A program made the position numbers and the translations under genes. The notes under the pieces were generated by a model. It saw only the letters and a program-made list of their open reading frames with translations. It ran no database searches and was not told the DNA's origin. A stretch of DNA of 64,000 bases from Sophora flavescens (taxonomy: Eukaryota; Streptophyta; Magnoliopsida; Fabales; Fabaceae). Every line of letters starts with the position of its first letter. The first letter of the stretch is position 1. Positions 34,901 through 46,625 of this stretch are shown here, one piece after another. The DNA lies in the NCBI GenBank assembly GCA_030762895.1, contig CM061062.1, positions 97,694,874-97,758,873 on the forward strand, read 5' to 3'.

Positions 34901-36699
34901 AATCATCAAGCTCTAATCTTAATCTCATGTGATACCAACACCGTTTTATCATTAAGAAAGAAAGAGTTGATCGTGGCTCATACGCCACATTTGGCAAGTT
35001 GTCTCCGTCACCTCATGCACCCGGATCAACATCATCACGAATCCCTTATAACGGCCATTCGTATGTATACCTCATTGAATACCACATATTAAGCGGGTAT
35101 TCGGTTAACTCGAGCACATCTGCTAAGGGGAAATGCATATGAATAAAAGACTTTTTCATTATCGAGACTTTTTTTTGTGTTCACTCTTTTCCGTTGTCGA
35201 AGCCCAAAGCTAACGACTATTCACAATTTTCATTACTTGAAAATCAATAACACAGGACACGCAGTCCGAGTACTCAATCACAACACCTTAGATCGATACT
35301 GCAGTCCAAGGTTGTTGTCGTAGAAACAATTATAATTTTATCCATGTTTTATTTCAACATGATAAGGACTCCTAGCCCATAACAACTTAATTAGGACACA
35401 CAGTTCTCAATTCCAAAATTAGTACTCCTAGCCCATAATATCATGATTAGGACCCTTAGTCCATAATTCTAGACATGGATCCCAGATCACGTGCATAAAC
35501 TGAATGCTAGAGGTGACGTCTCGCGAACTAGTATTCTCTTTCACATGTGCTTACTTTTCGCTCAGTGAAAATCAAAAACCAAACGAAAACCTCGGTCACT
35601 TATCCAAGTAACCGGAACGTTTCTAAATCATTTAGGAGAAAATCTTTTCCTTTACAAAGTCCTTTAGAAAACATTTGGAAATTCGTTTGCTTTTGAAATC
35701 CTTGATGGAATACAGTCAAATATTTTCAAAGGGGTCTTTCATTCATAAAACACATAGTTCCAAAAAGGTTTTCTCTCGTACAAACTTTGGATCATAAAAA
35801 GGTAGTTTCTATTAACTTAAAAACACTTCAACGTTTCTTTTCAAAACTAGAATCTCATTTGCTTGAAGTAAGCGTTTTAAACAAGGAACTTTTATAAATG
35901 AAACCAATACTTTCAAAGTTCTATTCAAGGCTTATTAAGGCTTTTAATCCTTATAATCATTGTGCACAGACTCAAGTCCGGCTTCTCAAACTTCAATCAA
36001 CTGTAATATATTCTCAATAATAATATCACAGTTAATGACAATTCATCACATATATACAACTCACAATACTTTAAGGCAAGTAATAATCAACTTCAAGTAA
36101 TAATCACAATAGTTCAAGTACGCAAGTCATCCAAGTGTTTGCTCCACATCATAATAATGTTCAAATCACTCAAGTAAACGCATACACACATGCATATAGT
36201 CATTGAATATCCCTAGGAAATCCCCTCTTACCTTCTGTGAAGGTAAGGAGATTAGATGCTCGAAGAGGTATGTCACGAACGTCCTCGTTTCCTCCGTGAT
36301 GGAAGTCTAAGGTTATGAACACAAAATCACAAGTTAAAATCAAACAAGAACACTAAACCACAAGGTATAGGTTCGGCCAAGACTAGCTCTTAGGGTTAGA
36401 GATTCCTGAAAATTATACAACTCATGGATTTACGATCCTTAAGTGTTAGGAGTTCATAAACAATGATCATTTAACAAAGTTGAATAAAAATCCCACTAAG
36501 TTATAAATATAGGGCATTCGGCCAAGGCTAGTAAAGTAGGTTAGCATTCACTAAACTTTCCAATCTCTTAGGTTTAGCATCGATATGTATTGAGGAGCTC
36601 AAAACCATGATTATTTTGGAAAAATAAAAACAAAGTATCCTAGGTCCATAACCTTCTAGGTTCGTCCTTCATAGGATTTCACTACAAAAAAAGGGTCAT

Positions 36700-37090
36700 T
36701 TAGCGACCGAAAATAGTGACCGAAAATTTTGGTTGCTTTTGGCGACTGAAATAGCGGCCGATTGTAGGATCTACATGAAACACTGGTTAGAGTTGATTCT
36801 GCGACCGAAATAGAGACCGAAATAGAGCGTAGCAGAGATATCGGTCGCTAAACAAAGGAAAGTAAAAGTCAGAAATTTATGAATTGTTAGCGACCGAATT
36901 AAATGCAACGGTGAAACTTTCTTTATATTTGTGACCGATTTTAATTCGGTCGCTAAACGGCGCGTAAAATAAATAAAATAGCGCGTGTTAGCGACCGAAA
37001 TTTAAATCGGTCGCTAAAATTATAAATTCAAATTCAACCAAACCATATTAGCGACCGAATTAGCGACTGAACTAATTCCGTCGCTAAAAC
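36700..37090. repeat. Left subterminal repeat cluster of the CACTA element
   Basis: More than ten copies of TTAGCGACCGA or its complement TCGGTCGCTAA, often as back-to-back inverted pairs. Known in CACTA elements as binding sites for the TNPA-type protein. Confidence 0.85.
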
Positions 37091-37174
37091 TGAAATCCCT
37101 AAATTCGACAAAACCTCCTTCTTCCTCATTTTATCCGTCGCATATCTCTCTCCCACTATTTCTCTCTTCTACGC

Positions 37175-37480
37175 CGCGCGCTCCGGCCACCACAAGACTC
37201 CTCCTGTCACCACCGTCGACATCCCCTCTGCTCAGGTAAGCTCTCCTCTACTCCATCTCTCTCTCTGTCTTTGTTTCTCTCGCATCTCTCTCTCTCTGTC
37301 TCACTGTTTCTCTCTTCCTAGCCACGCGCTCCGGCCACCACAAGACACCTCCTGTCACCACCATCATCCCCTCTGCTCAGGTAAGCTCTCCTCTACTCCA
37401 TCTCTCTCTCTGTCTCTGTTTCTCTCGCATCTCTCTCTGTCTCACTATGCTTCTCTCTCTCTATTTGTTTCTAAGGTCTC
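37175..37480 (+). repeat. Tandem duplication (about 150-160 bp) containing a GTAAGC splice donor
   Basis: 'gcgctccggccaccacaaga ... cccctctgctcaggtaagctctcctctactcc' occurs at about 37178 and about 37325. Each copy ends an exon-like segment at CAG|GTAAGC, so the first exon/donor of the transposon transcript is doubled. Confidence 0.75.
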
Positions 37481-38394
37481 TCTCATCCATTCGCTTGGGG
37501 ACTGGGGAGATACGTTAGCTGTCGGCGGATTCACAAAATACAGGTAACAAATTTGTTGTTGAAAACTCTGTGTTTTGCTTTTGCTATGTGGTTTATGGTT
37601 GGATTTTGATGTTTAATTTTCGTTTTTACATGTGTCAGATTTTAAATACTTCTTTATCATTCACAAATGTTTTCGTGTTTGTGTTTATATAAATGAATGG
37701 GAGAAGCTGTGTCTGATGTGGTCTGTGATGGTGTGAACATGGTGGTGACAGGGAGGTTTTCATGTTTGTGTTTGCATAAATCATAAAGCATTAGAGCTAA
37801 ATCTAAATTGATCTTATCATATAACCAATGAGGGTAGTATTGATGCTACCTATGAGTTTTTCTATTTAGATTTTCTTGTACAATGGGGATGATGAAACCC
37901 TTATTATTTTGGTATGCTATGTTGGGTTGTTGTTACTCAATATTAGAATTTAACACTTACTGAATTTGTGTTCCTCTCGATTGATATAATTAAACGTTCC
38001 ATGTGTTCAATCTTGTTTTTCTCATGCTTAGAATTTATTCGAGGGTTGGTGATAGTATTTGGATATAAATTGTGATTTCCTACCATGTTTTTCTCTTGTT
38101 TTTCTTGTATGATTACATATAAATTTATTTATTTTTATTTAATTTTATTTATTTTAATAATGTATGTTGTTTCACCATTACAATTCATTTATTAATTGGG
38201 CGACAACTAGACTAGGAAAATTTTATCAATATCTAACATTTAACTCTAAGTCTAGGTGGAACCAACCTCATACTTGCTCCACTAAACTTTGGCAAGATTC
38301 CTGCACTCGTGAATGTTTTTATGACTTTGAAAAGTTACAAAAAAAATGTCACAAGTGAAATAAAATTACAAAATAAATTCATTAATTGTAACTA

Positions 38395-38640
38395 AACGGC
38401 ATAACGGCATGGAAGCAGTTAGTAAGACGAGCATGCATCATATATCATATAGCATAACAAGTTTCATAATAACAATTCAACATCATTCATATCATTTTAA
38501 TAAGTATGCTATGCAATGCAGCGCTACTCCAGTACTAGGGAAATTCGTCAACAGGGTGCTTCATTAGCATTAAGGTGTGCAATATTCCCAATGCCATTTA
38601 CTAATTCAAATGACCCATGCATGCATCACTTTTCAACTTC
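38395..38640 (-). mobile_element. Fragment related to the 17849-18560 LTR type
   Basis: Shares 'agtatgctatgcaatgcag', 'catcatatatcatatagcata' style words with 18300-18390. Probably an old insertion or captured fragment inside the CACTA element; limits approximate. Confidence 0.35.
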
Positions 38641-39050
38641 CCGCTTTATTTTCAAACTATATTATTAGGACTATTAAAAACTTTAAAACTGTTGCTTTAA
38701 TTCATATTCCAATTATTGATGACATTTCCAAAAAACTTCCCATCTATTAATTGCCAGCAGCACCAATATAAAGATGTCTTATGCAACCGTATATTGTTGA
38801 TTCTATTTTATATTAATTTATGTGTTTCTAGTCTTATAAATAGTTGTACTGGATTCTGTATATATAGAATAGTGATTTGATTTGAAATGACTAATTTCAT
38901 TTATGCACGATAGGTCCTTGTTGTCATATTCTTCTACTCTCTGTTGGCTCCGGCTCCTGCCCTTATCCTTGCTCGGTTGTGTTTTCTCTCTCAGGTAAGT
39001 TCTCTGAACACTCAGTGTAATGTATTATGTGAATTATCGTGTTGTTTGGT

Positions 39051-39380
39051 AGTGGAGAGATGAGCTCAATAGGATGTGATCTTGTCTGATTGTATGTTGA
39101 TAATTTAGTGTTTATGCATGTGTTTGTCAATATGTGTTGTTTGTTAGTGGAGAGCGGAGCTCAATAGGATGTGATCTTGTCTGATTGTATGCTGATAATT
39201 TAATGTTTATGCATGTGTTTGTCAATATGTGTTGTTTGTTAGTGGAGAACGGAGCTCAATAGGATGTGATCCTGTCCGAAAGGCGGGATGCTGGTTGTGT
39301 GCTGATAATTTAGAAATTATGCATGTGTTTGACAATTAACTGCTACTTGTTAGTGGAGAGCGAAGCTCAATAGGATGTTT
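39051..39380. repeat. 95-bp tandem repeat, three full copies plus a partial
   Basis: The anchor 'agtggagag.ggagctcaataggatg' recurs at 39051, 39146, 39241 and 39352 (periods 95, 95, 111). It lies upstream of the transposase, in a non-coding part of the CACTA element. Confidence 0.9.
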
Positions 39381-39962
39381 GCTACAATATTTAATCTAAG
39401 TTTGTATTGATTTACGCTGTAATTTATATAAGCTCAACAATGTTGCAATATTTATAGGTTAATGGTTTTATTTTCTATTAGAGTTAATAATTAATTTACG
39501 AAAGCCTTAGTTTCCTGTTTGAGATTCAATAGTAACGAGCATGTGTAACTTATCAAGGTATGCATGCTCATTGTATTGAATCTTGAATTGTCCAAGTGGG
39601 ACAGTTTGGGAAAAAACCTTTTTCACACTCGTACAATAGTCATTTCAATGTTCAAATGCCTTATATACTTGTTGAAATCTCGATGCGATGCATTTACTTT
39701 TGTTCTCCTGGTGCATACTTGATCGCGGTGATTCTCACCGTGCTCGAGTCGTGTAACTTGGAGATCGATGGGAAATGCTTTGCAAATTTTGTCAAGTATA
39801 AGGTATTTGAATATGGGAATAACTATTAGTAGCCGAGTGTGGCAAAGGTTTCTTCTCGAATGGGATAGGTTCATATCTTGTCATAAGAACGAGATTGATG
39901 GAGTTATTGGAATGCACCGTAATATATAAGTGTTATTGTAGGATTGGTCGGGCTATTTAATT

Positions 39963-41865
39963 GCCAAGAATGGATATTCCGAGAATCGGAAATGGATGTA
40001 TCGTAGGTTGGATCGGAATAAACGTCTTAGGGAAGAGTATAGAGTTGGAGTGGGTGAGTTTATAGAGTTTGTTGTTAGCCAGGAGAGATTTATACGGCTG
40101 GGCGGTGATCAATTGAGGTGTCCTTGCAAAAGATGCAAGTGTCAATCTTTCAAAAACGTGGATTGAGTTGTAGCCGATCTTTATGAGAAGGGCTTCATGC
40201 CTGATTACTATTGGTGGAGTAACCATGGTGAGATGTTGCCTGACTTAAACCCGATTGTGGTTGAAGGTTCGTACTATGGAAGTGGTGACCGGAGGGAAGA
40301 ATTGAATCCATACGAGCAGATGATAATGGATCATGCTGGACCATCGGTTGGTGTTGTACTAGAAGAAGATGGGGGAGAATATGGTGGAATGGGTTCCCAA
40401 TACATAGAGGAGAATCCGAATCCCGAAGCTCAAAGATTCTATGATATCTTGGAGTTTGCCGCGATCTCCATTGTGGGAAGGATGTCGGGAGTACACGGAG
40501 TTGTCGATGTGGATGGAATGGTTGAGTATCAAATCTGACTACAATATGCAAGAAGGCTGTTTTAATCGCCTCACCAGGTCAGTGTCCAAGGCGTTGCCAG
40601 AAGACAATTGGATGCCTACTAGTTTTTATCATGCTAAGAAGTCTGTGGAAAATTTGGGTCTGGGGTGTTTGAAAATTGATTGTTGCCCGAATGGATGTAT
40701 GTTGTACTATAAGGATGATTCAGCGGAAAGCATAACATGTTGTCGATTTTGTGGTGCGGATCGGTATAAGACAACCACTAGGATGGGCATTGAGAAGAAG
40801 AGGTCGCTAAAAAAGATGTGGTACTTTCCGCTCGTGCCAAGACTTACAAGATTGTACTCTTCGATGGCCACTGCAGTTCACATGAGGTGGCATAGTGAGC
40901 ATGAGAGGGAGCAAGATGTCTTGTGTCATCCATTTGATGGAGAAGCTTGGAAGCATTTTGATAGGGTTCATATGGCATTTTCGCAGGACCCTCGAAATGT
41001 CCGATTGGGGTTATCTACTGATGGATTTAATCCTTTTGGGCAGTCTGGAAAAGCATACTCTTGTTGGCCGGTTATCCTGACTCCGTACAATCTTCCCCCG
41101 GGGATGTGCATGATGCGGGAGTTTATGTTCCTAACAGTCATAATTCTGGGTCCGTCTAATCCAAAAGGTAAGATTGATGTGTACTTGCAGCCGCTGATAG
41201 ATGAGTTGACAATGCTGTGGAATGATGGTGTGTTGACATATGACGTATCTTTGAGGCAGAATTTCATCATGAAAGCAGCTTTAATGTGGATGATCAACGA
41301 CTTTCCTGCTTATGGGATGATGTCGGGTTGGATGACCGCGGGGAAGCTTGGATGCCCAATATGTATGGAGCGATCGAAGGCATTCACGCTTAAAAACAGT
41401 CGAAAGATCTCATATTTTGATTGTCATCGTCAATTCCTTCCAGAAGATCATCCTTATAGGCGGAACAAGAATGCATTCAAGAAGCGTTGTGCGGAGACAA
41501 CACCGCCTCCACCACGGTTGACTGGTCCTAATGTATGGCGCAGAGTACAGTACTTACCGCTCGTCCATGAAACCCAAGGAGAACATATTCCTGGTTATGG
41601 CGTCAACCATAATTGGACAAAACAAAGTATATTTTGGAGGTTGCCGTATTGGAGGACGCAGCTACTCCGTCACAACATCGATGTCATGCATACTGAGAGG
41701 AATGTGTTTTTGAATGTGTTTGACACTGTGATGGACATCAAGGGGAGGACAAAGGATACAAATAAAGCCCGATTGGACCTGGCTGACATTTGTAATCGGA
41801 AGGAGCTTGATTGCGGGGACGGTGGCGTGGCGGACTTATCAAACCGAAGGCAAGTTATACACTAA
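39963..41865 (+). pseudogene. TNP2-like CACTA transposase, with a stop and frameshifts
   Basis: The N-terminal transposase-associated domain reads KWMYRRLDRNKRLREEY, CPCKRCKCQSF and, after an in-frame TGA at 40164-40166, DLYEKGFMPDYYWWSNHGE. A frameshift near 40455-40480 moves to the next frame, which carries SEYN-like SDYNMQEGCFNRLTR, the CPNGCMLYYKDD and CRFCGADRY zinc-like region, YFPLVPRLTRLY, the core QDPRNVRLGLSTDGFNPFG, YLQPLIDEL and DFPAYGMMSGWMTAGK, then CPICMER and NIDVMHTERNVFLNVF. These are hallmark TNP2 blocks; the Asp in LSTDGFNPFG is present. The frame shifts again near 41811 (KPKASYTL in the other frame) and the C-terminal part is missing. It cuts and moves CACTA elements when intact; this copy is dead. 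Confidence 0.92.
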
Positions 41866-41869
41866 GCAA

Positions 41870-42311
41870 AGCACGAAAAGTGGTCGTGCAGATAGGGCCG
41901 GGAACAAGAAGGGGCACGTGTATGGCCTCGGACACTGGGAGGCGAGTTTATCGCTTCATCGTCCCGGCACGCGCCGCTCCTTCCTTCTGCGCCGATACCG
42001 TCCCTCGGAGCAGTTCCACCAAATGCGAGGACACCATCACGCAGCTGAACGCGGAGCTTCGGGAGAAGAGCGAGAGAGAGCGTAGATGGCGAACCAGATT
42101 GCCGATTGACTCGAGCACACCAAAGAATGATGCGGCGAGCATCGAGCGGGGCGGTCACTGCGGGCTGGTGTTGGAGCAGATGAGGATCCAGACTCCGATT
42201 GCTCATGATGATGCTCGACGGTTGTGCCTCCCGTTGCCGCTCCTCCCGGTTCCGCGCCGCCACTACTCCAATGGACGATCGGCTAGCGAGCGTCGGTGGT
42301 ACGGACGCTGA
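41870..42311 (+). pseudogene. TNPA-like (Ptta/En-Spm) C-terminal remnant
   Basis: After the transposase break, the frames give KGHVYGLGHWEASLSL (frame ending 42085) and, one frame over, CEDTITQLNAELREKSERER, a charged helical stretch typical of the coiled-coil end of the second CACTA protein. Base composition jumps to GC-rich here. The switch straight from TNP2 to this block implies an internal deletion that joined two genes. Confidence 0.6.
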
Positions 42312-42554
42312 GGATGATTGGATTCCTCCATCTCCCCCTCATCATGACTGATTTTTTTTTCCATATTTTTGACTTTAAACGATTCTTGTACGACATTTTG
42401 GATTATTCTTTTTATATATATTTATTATTTTTTATGATTGTATATTTCATAAGTAATTTGGTGTGTTTTATTAGTAATTTTGCTAACGATTAAAGAAAAA
42501 CAGGAAAAAAATTTTATTTTAAAAAGTAAAATTAAAAAAAAGTTAATAATAACC

Positions 42555-42930
42555 AGTTTAGCGATTGAATTAGAAACCGATAATTCGGTCGCTAAATTTT
42601 ATTTACCATTTACAGATGAGGTATAGCGACCGAAAATCCATCACTAATATAGGTTAACAGTAACCAACTTTAGCGACCGAACTAGCAACCGATTATCGGT
42701 CGCTAGAAATGGTTACCCAAAAAATGCGACCAACCTAATAGCGACCGTTTTTTATTTTTTAGCGACTACATATTCGGTCTCTACTTAGCGACCGAAATAT
42801 TAATTCGGTCTCTAAAACCTTAGCGACCAGGTATTCAGCTACCACCATTAATCGGTCGCTAATTCGGTCGCTGAATTAAATAGCGACCAATTTACACTGT
42901 TTAGCGACCGAATATTACGGTCGTTAAACA
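42555..42930. repeat. Right subterminal repeat cluster of the CACTA element
   Basis: Many TTAGCGACCGA / TCGGTCGCTAA motifs in both orientations, mirroring the left end. Confidence 0.85.
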
Positions 42931-42959
42931 AATCTTTTTTTGTAGTGTTTATAGGCTAG

Positions 42960-43260
42960 AAATCTTTAAAATTTCCAATCTCTTAGACTTATCATCCAAA
43001 TATCTTATGGAGTTCAAGTCCATGATCATTTTGGAAAACAATGGAAACTTAAACATTCCAATCTCTTAGACTTAGCATCCAAATATCTTATGGAGCTCAA
43101 GTCCATGATCATCTTGTAAAAATGAAAGTAATACATACTAGATTTAATAACATAGAATAAACAAGTTAGAAATATTTAAACTTTCCAATCTCTTAGACTT
43201 AGCATCGAAATATCTTATGGAGGTCAAGTCCATGATCATTTTGGAAAAATAAAACTCAAA
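42960..43260. repeat. Tandem units (about 100-125 bp) in the leader of the inner LTR
   Basis: 'ccaatctcttagacttagca', 'tccaaatatcttatggag' and 'ctcaagtccatgatcat' recur at about 42978, 43058 and 43186, with degenerate units at 36570 and 43350. The related LTR has the same unit near 61387, 61544 and 61668, so copy number varies within the family. Confidence 0.75.
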
Positions 43261-46200
43261 CATCCTAGCACCTAAACTATAAGTTTCGGCCATCATAGGA
43301 TGATGAGGAAAATATTCTATGTTTAACAATAACTCCTAGGTTTAGAAACACAATGTATTAAGAGTTCTAAATCCATGATCAATACTTGGAAAGTTGAAAC
43401 ATAGTACCCTAGGCCTACTTATTCATATTTTTCGGCAATCATAGGAACAAACTATCAAAACTTCCAAGATTTATAGATTCAAGATCAAGGGATAGTTAGA
43501 AACTCAAACACATGATCATATTCCAAAGTTGAAACATAAACTTCTTAGGTCACAAATGCAAGCATTCGGCCTTCATTGGAAGAGATGGGTAGAGATTTTT
43601 TTTACACAACCTCTTAGTATGTGAAAATACAAGTTAATACAAGACTATAGAAAGTGGTTTAAACTCAAAAGGAGTTTTCTACCATTTTAGAGAGATTTTA
43701 GAAGTTTAAAGCATATAAAGAACAGATAAAGTAAACTAAGAAATAAAAGATGAAACCTGCAAAACGATTCATATGAGAGCATTACCCTTAGTATAAGGAA
43801 GAACTTTAATGAAGAACTTAAGTAGAAAAGATGAATAAAAACTAAAGCTTTAATAGCTTGAACTTTTAGATGAAAGAAGATGATGAAGGTTTAATGAAGG
43901 TTGAAGGAGGAAGATGATGAAGTGAAAATGAAAGGGGTATATATAGGGAGAGGGAGGAAGGCTCACTGCCAAGGGGAGTGAGGGAGAGCTTGTTGAGCAA
44001 GCTTGGTAGTTTAATGCTTGATTGGATGGAGAAGATAGAGAAATGACTTTTTGGATTAGAATAGTATTATAATTTGAAAAGTGTGATGATTTCACTTTTG
44101 GAGTGTGTCATAGCCTCTTTTATCATGTCTCCTTACTTCTTTTGTGGTCCCTAATATGCTCCATTTCGTACCCGATTGCATTTTCTTATATTTTATTTTT
44201 GAACGAAAATTTTCAAAATAACCAAGGTTGAAGGAAACATAATAAAAACACTAACTGTCTCGTTCGTGGGTCAAAATTAGGTTTTCTGCACAAAAAACTT
44301 GTACCGGCAGTGAAAACGCAGACCGACTTCCTTCTGAATTTTCAACCGAAAATATTACCGTGACTTCATGTGATATAACCACACAAGAAATTGATTTTAG
44401 TTTAATTAAAATCATCCTCTGAGTTTAATATAAAGTAAACACATTTAAATATGTATTTATTGCTACAGACAGCATAGGAAAAATAGGGTGTTACAGTAAA
44501 TATAAGTCTAAAAATAAACATGTTTTTGGCTTTTGGATCTAAAAATAATGGTTGACAATTATATACTTTCAAAATTTAAATTAGAGTCAAGATTGATAGT
44601 TGAACTAATCAACTAAGAAAATCAACAATCCAAAATTAATATCTGATTAATGTCAAACCAAAATATTTTTAACTCTAAAATTAAATAGAATAAAAATATA
44701 ACAATAATTTTCTTCCAATCTCATTATTAAAAGTATTCTTTTTCTAAACAAATACTCCTAGTGAAAATAACATAATAGTATTGTCTAGTAATCGTACCTA
44801 TATTGACATAAGACAGTATTAACACACTCAAAAATAAACTTTAAATGTGTAATTAAAATTACTCAAACCAAATCACATAAAAATAAACAAAAAAATAAAA
44901 TAAACATATACATATATTTACTATTATTGAAGAATAGTAAAACCCGAGGTGTTACAAGCAAAATGGAGCCGCCGTCGTTCTCCGCGCGAAGCGCCACGGT
45001 AAGCGCTCCTCGCCGTCGTTCATGGTGGTTCCACCACCTTTGACTGTTAAATCTTCTTCTTCTTCTTTTATGCTTCTTTCATCTCTTTGTTCATGGTTGC
45101 TGTAGAACTGCCGCTGTCTGTCGCCGTCGCCGTCGCACCGGTCGACCTTGCAGCCACCACCCATGCTTCTTTGTTTGGGTGAGTGATTTTCACCCTTACT
45201 AGGCTTCATTTCAAGAAACCCAAATTTTCCCTCAAACCCTAACCCTAGGTTTTGATTTTAAATTTTCCCTAAACCAATTTTGTCAATCTCTTGTTAAATT
45301 GATTTTCCCCAATTTTCATCACGAACCTAAAAACCCCAAATCTGTTTTGAATTAAATCAATTTGATTTTTGAGAAACTAAGTATGTTAGTGAGTTAATTT
45401 TATAGTGTTATTGTTGAGTAATTAATTTTGTGAATTGTCTGATTGTTGTACATGCTTGGATCGTCTCCCTGAGATGTTTTTCATGTTCGTGCTTGCTCTG
45501 GGGAAGCAGGAATTGTTTTCTGAGAACTGACAGGAGCTGGCTGCATGCCTTGAGGGTGCCGAGATCTTCAAACGTCACTATAAGGTGGGGGAAGATAATA
45601 CATTAGGTGTAGTTTGGGTTATAATGCGGGTTTTAGTATATTTGCCTAGGAAATTGAATGGGGTTTATTATATGAATTTACTGAATTTAATTGCATTGAT
45701 TTTTCTGTGTGAATTATATGGTTTTTATAATTGGGACTTCGCCTGCTATCAAGTGAGGGACTATTGGTGTTCTAGGATATTATGATTAGATTGTATTTGA
45801 ATAGTTTTATGAAATTGGTGTCAAGTCTGGATTGTTTGATTGGATTGCTTTTGCACTTCTATAGACACAGACAAGTTTGATACTGCACCTTTTAGGCGAT
45901 GAGTTTTAGCCATTTGGAATAGTATTGTGAGAATCCTTCTTGTGTAACGCGTGAGTGAGCGCTATTGTGGAATGTCATGGATTATCTCATACTTGTAGAA
46001 ATTGATGGACGTCTCCTTAAAGGTTGTAGTGTTCAACTAGGGAGCAACGTTTATAGGAGCCACTAAAGTAATACAAAGTTGGATGATTAACATGATGCTT
46101 AGAATAAGTATGTTTAAACACCTAATATTGGCTAATTGCCTAAATGGATATGCTGCTAATTGTATGTGTGGTATAGCATCTATAAGTCATGAAATTCTGT

Positions 46201-46331
46201 TAGTATTGTGATCTATATATATTGAAGGTAATTAAAAGTTAAGTGTAGGGCATGATGTGGTTGCTCTACAATGAGTTATAATACTGAAAACGTAAGACAA
46301 GAAAATTAGTTTAGAAATTAAGTGAATGAAA

Positions 46332-46625
46332 TTAGTTGAGGGGTAAAGGAGACTGATGAAAAGCAAGTGATAATTTGGAATGAATCTTAGTAAATTATGA
46401 AAATGGTGAATTGAAAGGATAATATTATAGGTAGTTGGATATATGTACGTTGATGGACAATAAACAAGGCAAAAATGTTTAGTTGAGGGGTAAAGGAGAC
46501 TGATGAAAAGCAAGTGATAATTTGGAATGAATCTTAGTAAATTATGAAAATGGTGAATTGAAAGGATAATATTATAGGTAGTTGGATATATGTACGTTGA
46601 TGGACAATAAACAAGGCAAAAATGT
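46332..46625. repeat. 147-bp tandem duplication in the outer solo LTR
   Basis: 'ttagttgaggggtaaaggag ... aaggcaaaaatgt' at 46332-46478 is repeated at 46479-46625 with no difference that I could see, so it is recent. Confidence 0.9.

Larger units (their letters stand above)
36680..42947 (+). mobile_element. CACTA (En/Spm, CMC) transposon, 6.27 kb, TSD TTT
   Basis: Ends are CACTACAAAAAAAG and its inverted copy, with 14 matching bases. TTT flanks both sides (36677-36679, 42948-42950). The paralogous LTR at 59560-62956 preserves the empty site 'ggatttataggctag' near 61513, exactly as expected. Dense subterminal repeats lie at both ends, and the interior holds a broken TNP2-type transposase joined to a TNPA-like remnant. 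Confidence 0.95.
34242..44495 (-). mobile_element. Inner reversed solo LTR (net about 4.0 kb), TSD GTAAA, split by a CACTA element
   Basis: Plus strand starts TGTAACACC followed by a run of 19 C (34249-34267) and ends AGGGTGTTACA. GTAAA occurs at 34237-34241 and 44496-44500. The LTR parts (34242-36679 and 42948-44495) are highly similar to 59560-62956, another copy of the same subfamily. It lies inside the 29751-44956 LTR. Confidence 0.9.
29751..44956 (-). mobile_element. Nested reversed solo LTR (net about 3.8 kb), near-match TSD AGCGA/AGCAA
   Basis: Plus strand starts TGTAACACCCCCCTTGGGC and ends CGAGGTGTTACA at 44956. The flanks are AGCGA (29746-29750) and AGCAA (44957-44961), one mismatch. 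The LTR is 29751-31030, 32210-34236 and 44496-44956; the gaps are the Athila-like solo LTR and a further solo LTR. It aligns closely with the reverse complement of the 3270-6745 LTR, for example 30500-30900 with 6120-5740. A plus-strand 64-codon ORF at 30670-30864 is antisense to this LTR and has a counterpart in the other copy; I do not treat it as a gene. Confidence 0.82.

Noticed and set aside
41862..42263. 133-codon minus-strand ORF in the CACTA element
   Set aside because: Antisense shadow of the TNPA-like GC-rich block.
45585..45785. 66-codon ORF after the GC-rich leader of the outer solo LTR
   Set aside because: Hydrophobic, AT-rich frame within LTR sequence; no domain or conserved counterpart.
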